The position numbers and the translations under genes were made by a program. From assembly GCF_905397435.1 (NCBI RefSeq), contig NZ_CAJPVI010000058.1, positions 1-58,009 of the forward strand: 58,009 nucleotides of DNA. Direction: 5' to 3'. A model generated the notes under the pieces. That model worked only from the letters and a program-made list of their open reading frames with translations. It had not been told where the DNA came from and did no database searches. Below, in pieces: positions 1 through 10,659 of this stretch (positions within the stretch are counted from its first letter, which is position 1; each line of letters opens with the position of its first letter). This DNA is from Cupriavidus numazuensis (GTDB taxonomy: Bacteria; Pseudomonadota; Gammaproteobacteria; Burkholderiales; Burkholderiaceae).

Positions 1-102
1 AACAATCGGATCAAGGTGATCAAGCGTATGGCCTATGGCTTCCGCGATGACCATTACTTCTTCCTCAAGATCCGAGCAGCCTTCCCCGGAAATCGGCGAT
101 GA
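1..102 (+). CDS. ISL3-type transposase, C-terminal end only (partial)
   Basis: Frame 1 is open from the window edge to a TGA at 100-102. It encodes about 33 residues beginning NNRIKVIKRMAYGFRD and continuing HYFFLKIRAAFPG. The pattern of Lys/Arg residues around AYGFRD followed by YFFLKI is what I recognise as the extreme C-terminus of ISL3-family DDE transposases; only this tail is visible, so the family call is by pattern memory. No clear terminal inverted repeat could be recognised just after the stop. The last part of this coding sequence is overlapped antisense by the 3' end of the ArsR-type gene, so the IS appears to have inserted into or beside that gene. Confidence 0.65.
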   Translation, partial: NNRIKVIKRMAYGFRDDHYFFLKIRAAFPGNRR

Positions 103-458
103 ACCTTTTTTCGGTGGGTAACAGCGGTGTCGGTTTCCGTTTGCTCGACGAAGGCCACCAGCCTGTCGAGATTGCCTTCCCAAAGCTGGCGATAGGTCTC
201 CAGCCAGCCATGCGCATCGCGCAATGCGCCGGGGCGCAGATGGCAGATGCGCCAGCGTGCGTTGATTTCCCGCTCGATCAGTCCGGCATCGGCCAGCACA
301 CGCAGATGCCGGGAGATGGCCGGGGCGGAGATATCGAACGGGCGCGCCAGTTCGCTGACCGGGGCGTCGCTCTCCGACAACCGCGCAAGAATCGCGCGGC
401 GCGTCGGGTCGGCCAGGGCGGCGAAGATGGTGGAGAGCGGGTCGTCTGGGTTTGGCAT
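54..458 (-). CDS. ArsR-family winged-helix transcriptional regulator with IS-derived C-terminus
   Basis: The 134-aa protein carries the ArsR/SmtB winged helix at about residues 5-75 (ALADPTRRAIL, then ELARPFDISAPAISRHLRVL as recognition region). It lacks the ELCVCDL metal-binding cysteines, so it belongs to the non-metal subgroup that often sits upstream of an AHSA1/SRPBCC gene. I chose the ATG at 458 because the alignable fold begins there; the frame stays open upstream to 602. A perfect 8+8 inverted repeat lies directly upstream and probably serves autoregulation. The last 15 codons or so are antisense to the transposase end, so the basic tail (RRFPGKAARILRKK) is not native. The expected partner gene is absent, probably displaced by the IS. 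Confidence 0.8.
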   Translation of the reverse strand: MPNPDDPLSTIFAALADPTRRAILARLSESDAPVSELARPFDISAPAISRHLRVLADAGLIEREINARWRICHLRPGALRDAHGWLETYRQLWEGNLDRLVAFVEQTETDTAVTHRKKVHRRFPGKAARILRKK

Positions 459-463
459 GAGAT

Positions 464-485
464 CATTTAACGCATTGGTTAAATG
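464..485. promoter_or_regulatory. Inverted repeat, probable ArsR-type operator
   Basis: CATTTAAC (464-471) and GTTAAATG (478-485) are exact reverse complements separated by 6 bp. They end 5 bp before the ATG of the ArsR-type gene. AT-rich arms of this kind are typical of ArsR-family operators. The site also lies upstream of the divergent plus-strand cysteine-synthase-like gene and could control both. The assignment to this regulator is inference from position. Confidence 0.7.
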
Positions 486-631
486 AAGATCAAGGGCTGT
501 TACATCTGGGTTTGGGCGTGGCGACAGTGGAACGCCACGACACTTCCTGTACGATGGCGGCTCGCCCCACAGTTCCGGGCCGTCTGCCGCCCGGCCCGCC
601 ATCCGCAGTGTTGTTCCCCGGGGGAAGTGCC

Positions 632-1774
632 ATGCCGCATTCGGACTGGACCCACGAAGCGATCCACAGGATCGAGGCCGATTTCAACCGGTCTTCCGAT
701 ACCCACCTGATTCCACTGGATCTGCCGGGTTATCCGGATATCCGCTTCTACTTCAAGGACGAATCGAGCCACCCGACAGGCAGCCTCAAGCACCGGCTGG
801 CGCGTTCGCTGTTCCTTTACGCGTTGTGCAACGGATGGCTGCACGCGGGCAGCACGGTAGTGGAGGCCTCCAGCGGCTCGACCGCGATTTCGGAGGCGTA
901 TTTCGCACGCCTGCTCGGGCTGCCGTTCGTGGCCGTGATCCCCGCGGGCACGTCGCGGGCGAAGGTGGAGGCGATCGAGTTCTACGGCGGGCGCTGCCAT
1001 CTCGTTGCCAATCCGTCGGAGATCTACACCGAGTCGCACCGCATCGCGCGCGAATCGGGCGGGCACTTCATGGACCAGTTCACCTACGCCGAACGCGCGA
1101 CAGACTGGCGGGCCAACAACAATATCGCGGAGTCGATCTTCAAGCAGATGGCACAGGAAGCGCATCCCGTGCCCGCGTGGATCGTGGCCAGCGGCGGCAC
1201 GGGCGGCACCGTTGCGACGCTGGGCCGCTACGTGGCGTACCGGCGGCACCAGACGCGCATCCTGTGTACCGATCCGGAGAACTCGGTGTTCTTCGATTAT
1301 TTTGGGGGTTGCCTGGCGGGCCAGCCCGATCCGACTCTGACGCTCGACACAGGGTCCCGCATTGAAGGCATTGGCCGCCCGCGCGTGGAGCGGTCCTTCA
1401 TCCCGACGTGCATCGACGCGATGCTCAAGGTGCCCGATGCGCTCTCGTTCGCGGCCATGCGCTATCTGGCGCAACGCTTCGGGCGGCGCGTGGGCGGATC
1501 GACCGGTACCAACTTTGTCGGCGTGCTGTACCTCGCGCAACGCATGCGCGCGGCGGGGCAGGCCGGCGCGATCGTCACGCTGCTCTGCGACAGCGGCGAG
1601 CGGTACGCGACGACGTATTACGACGATGACTGGTACCAGGAACAGCGCATTGCCGTGGACGTCGCGGATGCGCTGATCGGGCGTGCGGTCAAGGGCGAGC
1701 CGGTGTTGACTCCCGACGCGGTGGCCGGGCTGGCAATGGCCGGTTCCGGCGTTCCCGGCGGCGCCGGACAATGA
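632..1774 (+). CDS. PLP-dependent cysteine synthase family protein
   Basis: The 380-aa protein is a fold-type II PLP enzyme of the cysteine synthase/cystathionine beta-synthase superfamily. K53 in HPTGSLKHRLA is the probable Schiff-base lysine. ASSGSTA (79-85) is the substrate loop and SGGTGGT (187-193) the phosphate-binding loop. It is longer than CysK/CysM (about 310 aa) and diverged, so the substrate is uncertain; O-acetylserine-type beta-replacement is family expectation, not shown. The start at 632 follows a GGGGAAG stretch, and the longer frame from 512 adds an unconserved-looking 40 residues. The next gene's frame overlaps its stop (ATGA), suggesting possible co-transcription. Confidence 0.8.
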   Translation: MPHSDWTHEAIHRIEADFNRSSDTHLIPLDLPGYPDIRFYFKDESSHPTGSLKHRLARSLFLYALCNGWLHAGSTVVEASSGSTAISEAYFARLLGLPFVAVIPAGTSRAKVEAIEFYGGRCHLVANPSEIYTESHRIARESGGHFMDQFTYAERATDWRANNNIAESIFKQMAQEAHPVPAWIVASGGTGGTVATLGRYVAYRRHQTRILCTDPENSVFFDYFGGCLAGQPDPTLTLDTGSRIEGIGRPRVERSFIPTCIDAMLKVPDALSFAAMRYLAQRFGRRVGGSTGTNFVGVLYLAQRMRAAGQAGAIVTLLCDSGERYATTYYDDDWYQEQRIAVDVADALIGRAVKGEPVLTPDAVAGLAMAGSGVPGGAGQ

Positions 1775-1845
1775 TCGCGCGCGTTTCTGTCACAATCGCG
1801 GCTTTCCTGCGCTGGCTGTTGGTGGCCCGCCCGAACAAGCAAGAC

Positions 1846-2718
1846 ATGACCCTACTGAAACGCAAATCGATCGAGGCCGTCGCCTCGCGCCGCCCCGCGC
1901 GGGGCACCCGTACTCGCGGCGAACGCCCGGTCAAGGAAGAAAAGCGCATGACGCCGCGCTTTGCCCCCGTCACGTTTTCCGAAATGGACGGCGTGCGTTA
2001 CCTGCACTTCGGCACCGAATGGGTACAGGGCGCGATGCGCCTGCGCAAGCCTGACGCCATTGAACTCGAATACGCGCAGCAGATGATGGCCTGGCTGCTG
2101 TTCCTGTCGCCGTCGGCACCGGACTTTCACGTTGCGCAGCTCGGGCTCGGCGCCGCGGCGCTGACCAAGTTCAGCCACCGGCATTTCGCGCGGGCCCGCG
2201 TGACCGCGGTGGAGCTGAATCCGGCGGTGATCATTGCCGGCCGCAGCATGTTCGGCCTGCGCGAGGACGACGCGCGCCTCAGCGTGCGCGAGCAGGATGC
2301 TTGGGATTTTGTGATGGACGCCACCAGCACGGAGTCGATCGATGCGTTGCAGGTGGACCTGTACGACGCCACGGCGCGTGGCCCGGTGCTCGACACCACC
2401 GCCTTCTACCGTGCCTGCCGTCGTACCCTGAAGTCGCCGGGCGTGATGACCATCAACCTGTTCGGCGACCACGACAGCTTCCCGAAGAATATCGAGCGCA
2501 TCTGCGATGCCTTCGACAATCGCGTGCTGGTGTTCCCCGAGGTGCATGACGGCAACGTCATCGCGCTCGCCTTCAACGGCCCGGCTATCGACGTGTCGTG
2601 GGAAACGCTGGAAGCGCGCGCCGAAGTGGTGGAGACAAACACCAAGCTGCCCGCGCGTGACTGGGTGAAGAAGCTGCGTGCCGCCAATGCGCGGCAGGAA
2701 GAAAAGCTGGTGATCTGA
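1846..2718 (+). CDS. Spermidine synthase-like methyltransferase-fold protein
   Basis: The 290-aa protein has a basic N-terminal 35 residues and then a Rossmann-type domain. QLGLGAAALTKF (98-109) is the glycine-rich loop and AVELNP (121-126) supplies the acidic residue that would bind the adenosyl ribose. The later VDLYDATARGPVLDTTAFYRAC region resembles the SpeE active-site strand. True spermidine synthases usually carry GGGDG at the loop; this divergent version suggests a paralogue of unknown substrate. I preferred the ATG at 1846; an in-frame ATG at 1771 overlaps the previous stop and would add 25 residues. A stem-loop follows the stop. Confidence 0.7.
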   Translation: MTLLKRKSIEAVASRRPARGTRTRGERPVKEEKRMTPRFAPVTFSEMDGVRYLHFGTEWVQGAMRLRKPDAIELEYAQQMMAWLLFLSPSAPDFHVAQLGLGAAALTKFSHRHFARARVTAVELNPAVIIAGRSMFGLREDDARLSVREQDAWDFVMDATSTESIDALQVDLYDATARGPVLDTTAFYRACRRTLKSPGVMTINLFGDHDSFPKNIERICDAFDNRVLVFPEVHDGNVIALAFNGPAIDVSWETLEARAEVVETNTKLPARDWVKKLRAANARQEEKLVI

Positions 2719-2734
2719 ACCCGTCCGGTACGCC

Positions 2735-2755
2735 GCCCGGAGCAAGGCTCCGGGC
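2735..2755. terminator. Stem-loop between convergent genes
   Basis: GCCCGGAG (2735-2742) pairs perfectly with CTCCGGGC (2748-2755) around a 5-nt loop. It lies between the convergent ends of the spermidine-synthase-like gene and the binding-protein gene. There is no U-tract on either side, so it is a weak or Rho-assisted terminator candidate. Confidence 0.5.
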
Positions 2756-2764
2756 TCGCGGCCG

Positions 2765-4360
2765 TTACTGCTTGTGGAAGAACTGCGCCAGCGACCACTC
2801 GTCGGTGCGCGCCTCGTACTTCAGGCCGGTCTTCATCGCCCACATGGCGAGCTGGCTGTGCGACGGGATGACCGCGTGGTCGTCGAGCGCGAACTTTGCG
2901 GCGGCCTTGGCGTTGTCCTCGCGCGCCTTGTCGCTGCTCACGGTGGTCAGCGATTTCTCGATCAGCTTGTCCAGTTGAGGGTTGCTGTACTTGCCCCAGT
3001 TCCAAGTGCCGTAGCCAGTCTTGGCGTCAGGCGTGCCGGTGATCGAGCGCAGCGCCACGTCGGCCGCAGCAGAGCCCCATCCCAGCATCTCGAACGAGAA
3101 GTCGCCCTGGCGCGCGCGAGTGAAATACGCGGCCACGGGCATGGTTTCCACCTTGGTCTGAATGCCCACGCGCGTGAGCATGCTGGCGGTGGCCTGCGCC
3201 ACGGCGGCATCGTTCAGGTAGCGGTTGTTGGTCGCGTGCAGCGTCAGCCCGAAGCCGTTCGGATAGCCAGCGGCAGCCAGCAGTTTCTTCGCGCCTTCCG
3301 GATCGTAGGCGTCGGGTTTGGTCCCAGGGTGCCCGAAGATCTGCGGCGACACCAGTGAAGAGGCCGGCACCGCCAGGCCTTCCATGATGCGGCTGACGAT
3401 CGCGTCGCGGTTGAGCGCCTTGGAGATGGCCGCGCGCACGCGCGCATCCTTGAACGGGTTCTTGCCGAGCGGCTTGCCGGCCTTGTCGGTGACGTAGGGC
3501 GAGTTGTCGCGCGACTGATCCATCTGCCAGAAGATCGTGCGCCATGACACGGTCTGTTCGATGCGGAATTTCGGATTCTGCTTGAGCTTGGCCACATCGG
3601 CGGCGGGCACGCTTTCGATCACATCGACATCGCCGGCGAGCAGGGCGGAGGTGCGGGCGCCGTTGTCCGTGATGATGCGGAAGATCGCGCGGTCCCATTC
3701 GGGCTTCGGTCCCCAGTAGTCGGGATTGCGCGCCATCACGATCTCCTGGCCACGCGCGAAGCGTACGAACTTGAACGGACCGGTGCCGATCATGGCCTTG
3801 CCCGAATCGAAATCGGCCTGTGTCAGCGTGGCGGCGATCTTCTTCGGCATGATCGGCACGCTGTTCAGGTCATTGGCCAGGTTGGCATAGTTGGCCACAT
3901 TCATGGTCAGCCGCACCGTGAGCGCGTCGGGCGTGTCGATGCGCGCGATCGGCTTGGTATAGCTCGTGAACGAGCCGGGGCTGTTGGTCAGCTTCTCGGG
4001 CCGCTCGAGCGATGCCTTGACGTCGGCGCTCGTGAACGGCGAGCCGTCGTGCCACTTGACGTTCGGCCGCAGCTTGATTTCCCACGTGGTCGGGTTGACG
4101 GGCTTCCACGACAGGGCAAGGCCCGGGATATAGCGCGCGTTCTTGTCCATGAACACGAGCGACTCGAAGATATGCAGCGCGATGGCGTTGTTCGGCCCGG
4201 CATTGTTCCAGTGCGGGTCCATGGAGGTGACATCGGCCGCCAGGCCGATGCGCAGGTCTTCGGCGTATGCGCTGCCAACCGGCGACAACGCGAACAAGGC
4301 GCCGCACAGCAGTGCGGCGCGGGCGGCTCCGGAAACGATGGAAGGGCGGCGGGAATTCAT
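2765..4360 (-). CDS. ABC transporter substrate-binding protein, peptide/nickel family (SBP_bac_5)
   Basis: The 531-aa protein begins with a Sec signal peptide (basic start, hydrophobic core, AYA-ED cleavage near residue 33). It continues as a family-5 periplasmic binding protein: LRIGLAADVTSMDPHW opens lobe I, LRPNVKWHDGSPFTSADV is the family signature near residue 100, and the C-terminal third closes lobe II. Its ligand would be an oligopeptide or similar solute. No permease or ATPase gene is adjacent, so it is an orphan that must work with a transporter encoded elsewhere or act as a chemoreceptor partner. The ligand cannot be read from the sequence. Confidence 0.88.
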   Translation of the reverse strand: MNSRRPSIVSGAARAALLCGALFALSPVGSAYAEDLRIGLAADVTSMDPHWNNAGPNNAIALHIFESLVFMDKNARYIPGLALSWKPVNPTTWEIKLRPNVKWHDGSPFTSADVKASLERPEKLTNSPGSFTSYTKPIARIDTPDALTVRLTMNVANYANLANDLNSVPIMPKKIAATLTQADFDSGKAMIGTGPFKFVRFARGQEIVMARNPDYWGPKPEWDRAIFRIITDNGARTSALLAGDVDVIESVPAADVAKLKQNPKFRIEQTVSWRTIFWQMDQSRDNSPYVTDKAGKPLGKNPFKDARVRAAISKALNRDAIVSRIMEGLAVPASSLVSPQIFGHPGTKPDAYDPEGAKKLLAAAGYPNGFGLTLHATNNRYLNDAAVAQATASMLTRVGIQTKVETMPVAAYFTRARQGDFSFEMLGWGSAAADVALRSITGTPDAKTGYGTWNWGKYSNPQLDKLIEKSLTTVSSDKAREDNAKAAAKFALDDHAVIPSHSQLAMWAMKTGLKYEARTDEWSLAQFFHKQ

Positions 4361-4521
4361 GGCGCTAGGCTCCTCATGCTGGCCCGGGCGGCCGCGGGCG
4401 AGGAGGGCGCGCGGCCATGGGCGGTTCTCAGGCAGTTGTCAGGCAATTTGCCCGCATTGTGCCGGCAAAACGACATCCATGCAGGCTTTCCGGTCAGATG
4501 CGGGTGACTGGCGCCGGTAAA

Positions 4522-5199
4522 ATGGCGGCCATGTTTGCCAATTCCCCCACCATTGTCTCGGCGCAGTCCGACATCCACGAACATCTCGCGGCGCGTGTGA
4601 CGCGCCATCTTGCCGAGCCGTTCCGCAAGCCGATCGGCGATGTGAGCCGGCGTGCGCTGGACGAGGCACTGGCGCGCTGGCGGCAGGCCGGCGACGTGCC
4701 GCTGATCCTCGACGCGGGCTGCGGCGTGGGTGAAAGCACGCTGCGCCTGGCCACGGCCTTCCCGGACCATTTCGTGATTGGCGTGGATCAGTCGGAAAAG
4801 CGCCTTGGCGCCGGCAAGGACTGGTGGGGCGATGCGCCCATGCCCGGCAACTTCTGCTGGGCGCGGGCCGATCTGGTCGATGTGTGGCGCCTGCTGGAGG
4901 AGTATGGCGTGCCGGTGGCGCGGCACTATGTGCTGTATCCCAATCCCTGGCCAAAAATCGGCCATCTTGGGCGGCGTTGGCAAGGGCATGCGGTCTTTCC
5001 CGCGCTGGCGGCCTGTGGCGATTATCTCGAGTGCCGCAGCAACTGGAAGATCTACGTCGACGAGTTCGTGACGGCGCTGGGCATGCTGGGCCGGCCGTCG
5101 GCGACCGAGGCATGGCAGCCTGAAACTGCCATGACGCCGTTCGAGCGCAAGTATGCGGCTTCAGGGCACGGCCTCTGGCGCTGCGTGGCCCAGCGGTAA
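4522..5199 (+). CDS. TrmB-like SAM-dependent methyltransferase
   Basis: The 225-aa protein is a class I methyltransferase. DAGCGVGEST (64-73) is the SAM-binding motif I and GVDQS the acidic strand-2 end. YPNPWPK (139-145) matches the P-x-PWPK motif of tRNA (guanine-N7) methyltransferase TrmB, which methylates G46. The Lys/His/Arg-rich segment that normally follows in TrmB is replaced by IGHLGRRWQGH, and the protein looks like a divergent paralogue rather than the housekeeping enzyme. Starts at 4522 or 4531 are both possible; the frame open to 4417 looks non-coding. It converges on the DUF2863 gene across a strong stem-loop. Confidence 0.7.
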   Translation: MAAMFANSPTIVSAQSDIHEHLAARVTRHLAEPFRKPIGDVSRRALDEALARWRQAGDVPLILDAGCGVGESTLRLATAFPDHFVIGVDQSEKRLGAGKDWWGDAPMPGNFCWARADLVDVWRLLEEYGVPVARHYVLYPNPWPKIGHLGRRWQGHAVFPALAACGDYLECRSNWKIYVDEFVTALGMLGRPSATEAWQPETAMTPFERKYAASGHGLWRCVAQR

Positions 5200-5209
5200 G
5201 CGGAAAGCA

Positions 5210-5234
5210 CAACGGCCCGCAGTGCGGGCCGTTG
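5210..5234. terminator. Bidirectional stem-loop terminator
   Basis: CAACGGCCCGC (5210-5220) and GCGGGCCGTTG (5224-5234) form a perfect 11-bp stem with a 3-nt loop between two convergent genes. U-tracts are absent, but stem strength and position favour termination in both directions. Confidence 0.65.
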
Positions 5235-5279
5235 CATGGGTGCTGAAGCGGCGCCGTGGCGCCGTTCCGCCTCAGTGTG

Positions 5280-6482
5280 TCAGTGGAATAGCGGCTGCTG
5301 TGTCGGCGCGTCTTCGGGCAGCTCGGCGTGGACGATCTCGCCGTTGCGGTCCGCGTAGAGCGGCGTGCCGCAGTCTTCGCAGTACTCGGGATCGAACAAC
5401 GCGGCGTGGCGGAAGATGTCCTCGACGCCGGCGTTGCGCAGTTCCTCGCAGATCTGCTCGAGCGGGTTGCCCTTTTCGTCGGCATCGACTTCGCCGGCTT
5501 CGCGGCCATAGACGGGCCAGACGATGCCGTAGATCACATCCTTCTCGCCGCGCATGGTGAAGCCGACGCGATACTCTTCCACCACTTCCTCGCCGAACGC
5601 CGCGACCACTGCCGCCAGCTGGCCGGCGGGAACGTCCAGCGTGCCGCTCAGATAGTTGACGGCCGCGCGCACGGTCAGCGGGCGGATGCTCTTGTCGGAC
5701 TCGCGGCAGGACAGGAAGAACGCATCCGGCAGCAGCAGCTCGAACTCGCAACCCGGCAACAGCAGCGCCACGGTGGCCTGCACCTGGCTGCGCCACTGCT
5801 CGAGGCAGGTCGAGCGCTCGGCGTGGTGTTCCTTGGCATCTTCCTGCCAGCGGAACAATGCCTGTTCGTGCGGCGCGACGACCACGGCCAGCAGGTAGCG
5901 AGGATCGGCGAGGATCGGCGCGGTCTCAGGCAGGTCGCGCAGGTCCACCTTCGGCACGGTACCGCTCAGGGCGGCAGCCGCGAGCTTGTGGGTCAGCGCA
6001 AAGGTGTCGCTGTGCGTGCGCGGCAGCTGGTCGATGCTGTACAGGTACGGCGACAGCGCGACCTTGGTGCCGGTGGCCAGCACATGCGCCTGCAGGTGCA
6101 CAGCCAGGGTCTGCGCGAGATCCGGTTTCAGCGAACCCGACGGAATCGCGTAACGCGTATGCGCGAGGATGGGGGCAGCCACCAGCAGGGCGTCATAGCG
6201 CACGCCGTCGACTTCCACCATGGCCGATTCAGCCAGCGTCTCGGCCTGTTCGGCCAGCACGTCCGAGGCGTCCGCATTGTGCTTGAACAGGTGTTCGAGC
6301 GCCGCGTCCAGCGCGGTCTGGCTGCCGTTCTTCAGCAGCCGGCCCAGGCGCTGCGAGAGTCGCCGTTCCCAGTATGCGTCCTCCATGCGGCTGCCCGATG
6401 CGTCAAGTGCGAGCGCATCGGCCACCAGTCGCTCGGCATCGGGCGAAAGACGGGGGGAAGCCTTGGGGCGAAAACCTGCCAT
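5280..6482 (-). CDS. DUF2863 family protein
   Basis: This is a 400-aa cytoplasmic protein without signal peptide or membrane segments. I recognise it as the DUF2863 family, which is restricted in my knowledge to Burkholderiales-type betaproteobacteria and has no assigned function. Visible features are an acidic helical N-terminal half, a central region with HEQALFRWQED, and a C-terminal CEDCGTPLYADRNGEIVHA segment. That segment has a CxxC pair like half of a zinc ribbon, so metal binding is possible but unproven. The start at 6482 is followed by MAGFRPKASPRL. It lies alone between a terminator and a tiny minus-strand gene. Confidence 0.8.
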   Translation of the reverse strand: MAGFRPKASPRLSPDAERLVADALALDASGSRMEDAYWERRLSQRLGRLLKNGSQTALDAALEHLFKHNADASDVLAEQAETLAESAMVEVDGVRYDALLVAAPILAHTRYAIPSGSLKPDLAQTLAVHLQAHVLATGTKVALSPYLYSIDQLPRTHSDTFALTHKLAAAALSGTVPKVDLRDLPETAPILADPRYLLAVVVAPHEQALFRWQEDAKEHHAERSTCLEQWRSQVQATVALLLPGCEFELLLPDAFFLSCRESDKSIRPLTVRAAVNYLSGTLDVPAGQLAAVVAAFGEEVVEEYRVGFTMRGEKDVIYGIVWPVYGREAGEVDADEKGNPLEQICEELRNAGVEDIFRHAALFDPEYCEDCGTPLYADRNGEIVHAELPEDAPTQQPLFH

Positions 6483-6579
6483 AGAGAGAAATTATCCGTT
6501 TTTGCGTAAAACGGTATTCTACTCGCTGCGTTGACAGGAATGATGCCAGCCCGACACGGCCGGCATTTCCTGCAAACGC

Positions 6580-6720
6580 TTACTTTTGCGCGGGCGCGGC
6601 CGGGGCGTGGGTTTCGGTGCCGTGCTGCTCGCCGCCCATCGACACATCGCCGCCGCCCTTGCTGAGCAGATAGAAGGCGGCGCCGGCGACGACAACGAAT
6701 GCGATGATGATCTTGACCAT
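6580..6720 (-). CDS. Small single-pass membrane peptide (46 aa), unknown function
   Basis: A 46-codon frame runs from ATG at 6720 to TAA at 6580. It is preceded by AGGAG 7 nt upstream of the start on the minus strand, a good ribosome binding site. Residues 4-20 (IIIAFVVVAGAAFYLLS) form one transmembrane helix. They are followed by a Gly-rich stretch, one His-containing polar stretch and an Ala/Pro tail. The strong ribosome binding site and coherent hydrophobic-then-polar layout support a real gene. It does not match a family I know. It stands alone downstream of the acnA terminator, transcribed the same way. Confidence 0.65.
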   Translation of the reverse strand: MVKIIIAFVVVAGAAFYLLSKGGGDVSMGGEQHGTETHAPAAPAQK

Positions 6721-6880
6721 GGTGTCTCCTGTCATGAGGGGTGGGGCGCGATGGCCGGACCGCCGTTCCCCGGGGCGCTGAGCGCCATTCTTGTGATGGA
6801 CAGTGTGGCAGCACTGGCTTGCGTGGAACTTACATGCAAGCGATGGCGAAATGTGATTGGTGCGTCACGTTTCCGCAATG

Positions 6881-6924
6881 AAAACCGCCCGCCATACCCG
6901 GCGTAGGCCGGGCTTGGCGGGCGG
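6881..6924 (-). terminator. Terminator of acnA
   Basis: CCGCCCGCC (6885-6893) pairs with GGCGGGCGG (6916-6924), and an inner CCCGG/CCGGG stem (6897-6901, 6908-6912) extends the hairpin. Reading on the minus strand, the stem is followed by TTTT (6884-6881). This fits an intrinsic terminator 22 bp after the acnA stop. Confidence 0.75.
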
Positions 6925-6945
6925 CGTTGTACTGCTTCAGCCGGT

Positions 6946-9657
<2,712 letters not shown>

Positions 9658-9913
9658 ACTCCAATCGAGGAACCTAGCGAGGAATGATGCAGTGGCGTTG
9701 ACTCGGACCTGACCCCTGGGTGCGCTGCCACGGCGAGCACCGCGGTCCGATGTCGGCCGCGCACCGATACTCTAACTGCGGCGCTCGCGGGTCGCCAGCG
9801 CCGGGCCGGCGAACGCCGTGTTCGCGCCATGACCGCCATGCCGGCAACCATTCCCCGCCAGCATGGCAAGCCGGGCCCGGCCCCGAACGAGCTGGACCGG
9901 GGAACTGCCGGAT

Positions 9914-10450
9914 TTACTGCTTCGGTGCCGCCGACTGCTGCGTGGCATCGGATTGCGGTTGCTGCGGCGGCGCGGCCAGCAGCGGCGAGGTCACCGGCGC
10001 ACGCAAGCCGCCGGCTTGCGTCGGCGCAGCGGCGCCGGCTTGCATCTCGGCGCTCTGGCATTCGTCGGCCAGGCGCTGGCCCAGGTTCTTGTTGAACAGC
10101 ATGGCCTTGCTCGGGATCACCACCAGGTCCAGGCCGGAGCGGGCGTCGAAGTAGCGGTCGGCGCCGGTCACGGTGGACTGGCGCGGCAGCTTGTAGTCGC
10201 GGCCTTGCCAGTGCACGGTCAGCACTTCATCGCGCAGCATGTTGCCGGAGATGTACAGCACGTTGCCGAGTTCGCACTGCCACTTTTCGCCAGTCGGCGT
10301 GGAGGCGGTCTCGGCCGGGGCTGCCTTGCTGCTCTTCTTGGCGGGCGCCTTCTTGGTGGTCGTCTTCTTGGCCGGTTCCTGGGCCATCACGGTGCTGGCG
10401 GTACCAAAGGTGAACGCGCCGATGCACGCAGCGAGGATGAGCTTTTTCAT
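9914..10450 (-). CDS. Secreted MliC-like protein with Lys-rich linker
   Basis: The 178-aa protein has a Sec signal peptide (cleavage VMA-QE near residue 23). A Lys/Ala/Thr-rich linker (26-48), a compact domain (55-132) and a Gln/Pro/Ala-rich tail follow. The domain starts with WQCELGN, contains VHWQGRDYKLPR and ends LADEC. The C59/C131 pair and the order of strands resemble MliC/PliC lysozyme inhibitors, which bind the lysozyme active site in the periplasm. Similarity is by motif only, so a different periplasmic role is possible. It lies just upstream of acnA on the same strand, with a 256-bp gap in which I see no strong promoter. Confidence 0.55.
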   Translation of the reverse strand: MKKLILAACIGAFTFGTASTVMAQEPAKKTTTKKAPAKKSSKAAPAETASTPTGEKWQCELGNVLYISGNMLRDEVLTVHWQGRDYKLPRQSTVTGADRYFDARSGLDLVVIPSKAMLFNKNLGQRLADECQSAEMQAGAAAPTQAGGLRAPVTSPLLAAPPQQPQSDATQQSAAPKQ

Positions 10451-10659
10451 GGGAATAACCTTTCAGGGTTTGTGTCTTTATGGTCTGGCAAGCCCCAAAG
10501 ACTCCGGGGCCTGGGCAAGATTCCGCCGCTATTCTCTACGATTTGCGGAGCAGCACAAGCAGCCTGTCCTTTCGTTACATAATCCGGACGGTATTGCGTG
10601 AATGTGGCGGAGGCGCGCTTCACATGCCGCGCCTCAGGTGCCGGGGCCTCACATGCCAA

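Noticed and set aside
9809..9825. GCGAAC/GTTCGC inverted repeat upstream of acnA
   Set aside because: A 6-bp GC-rich symmetry is expected by chance, and no promoter elements surround it.
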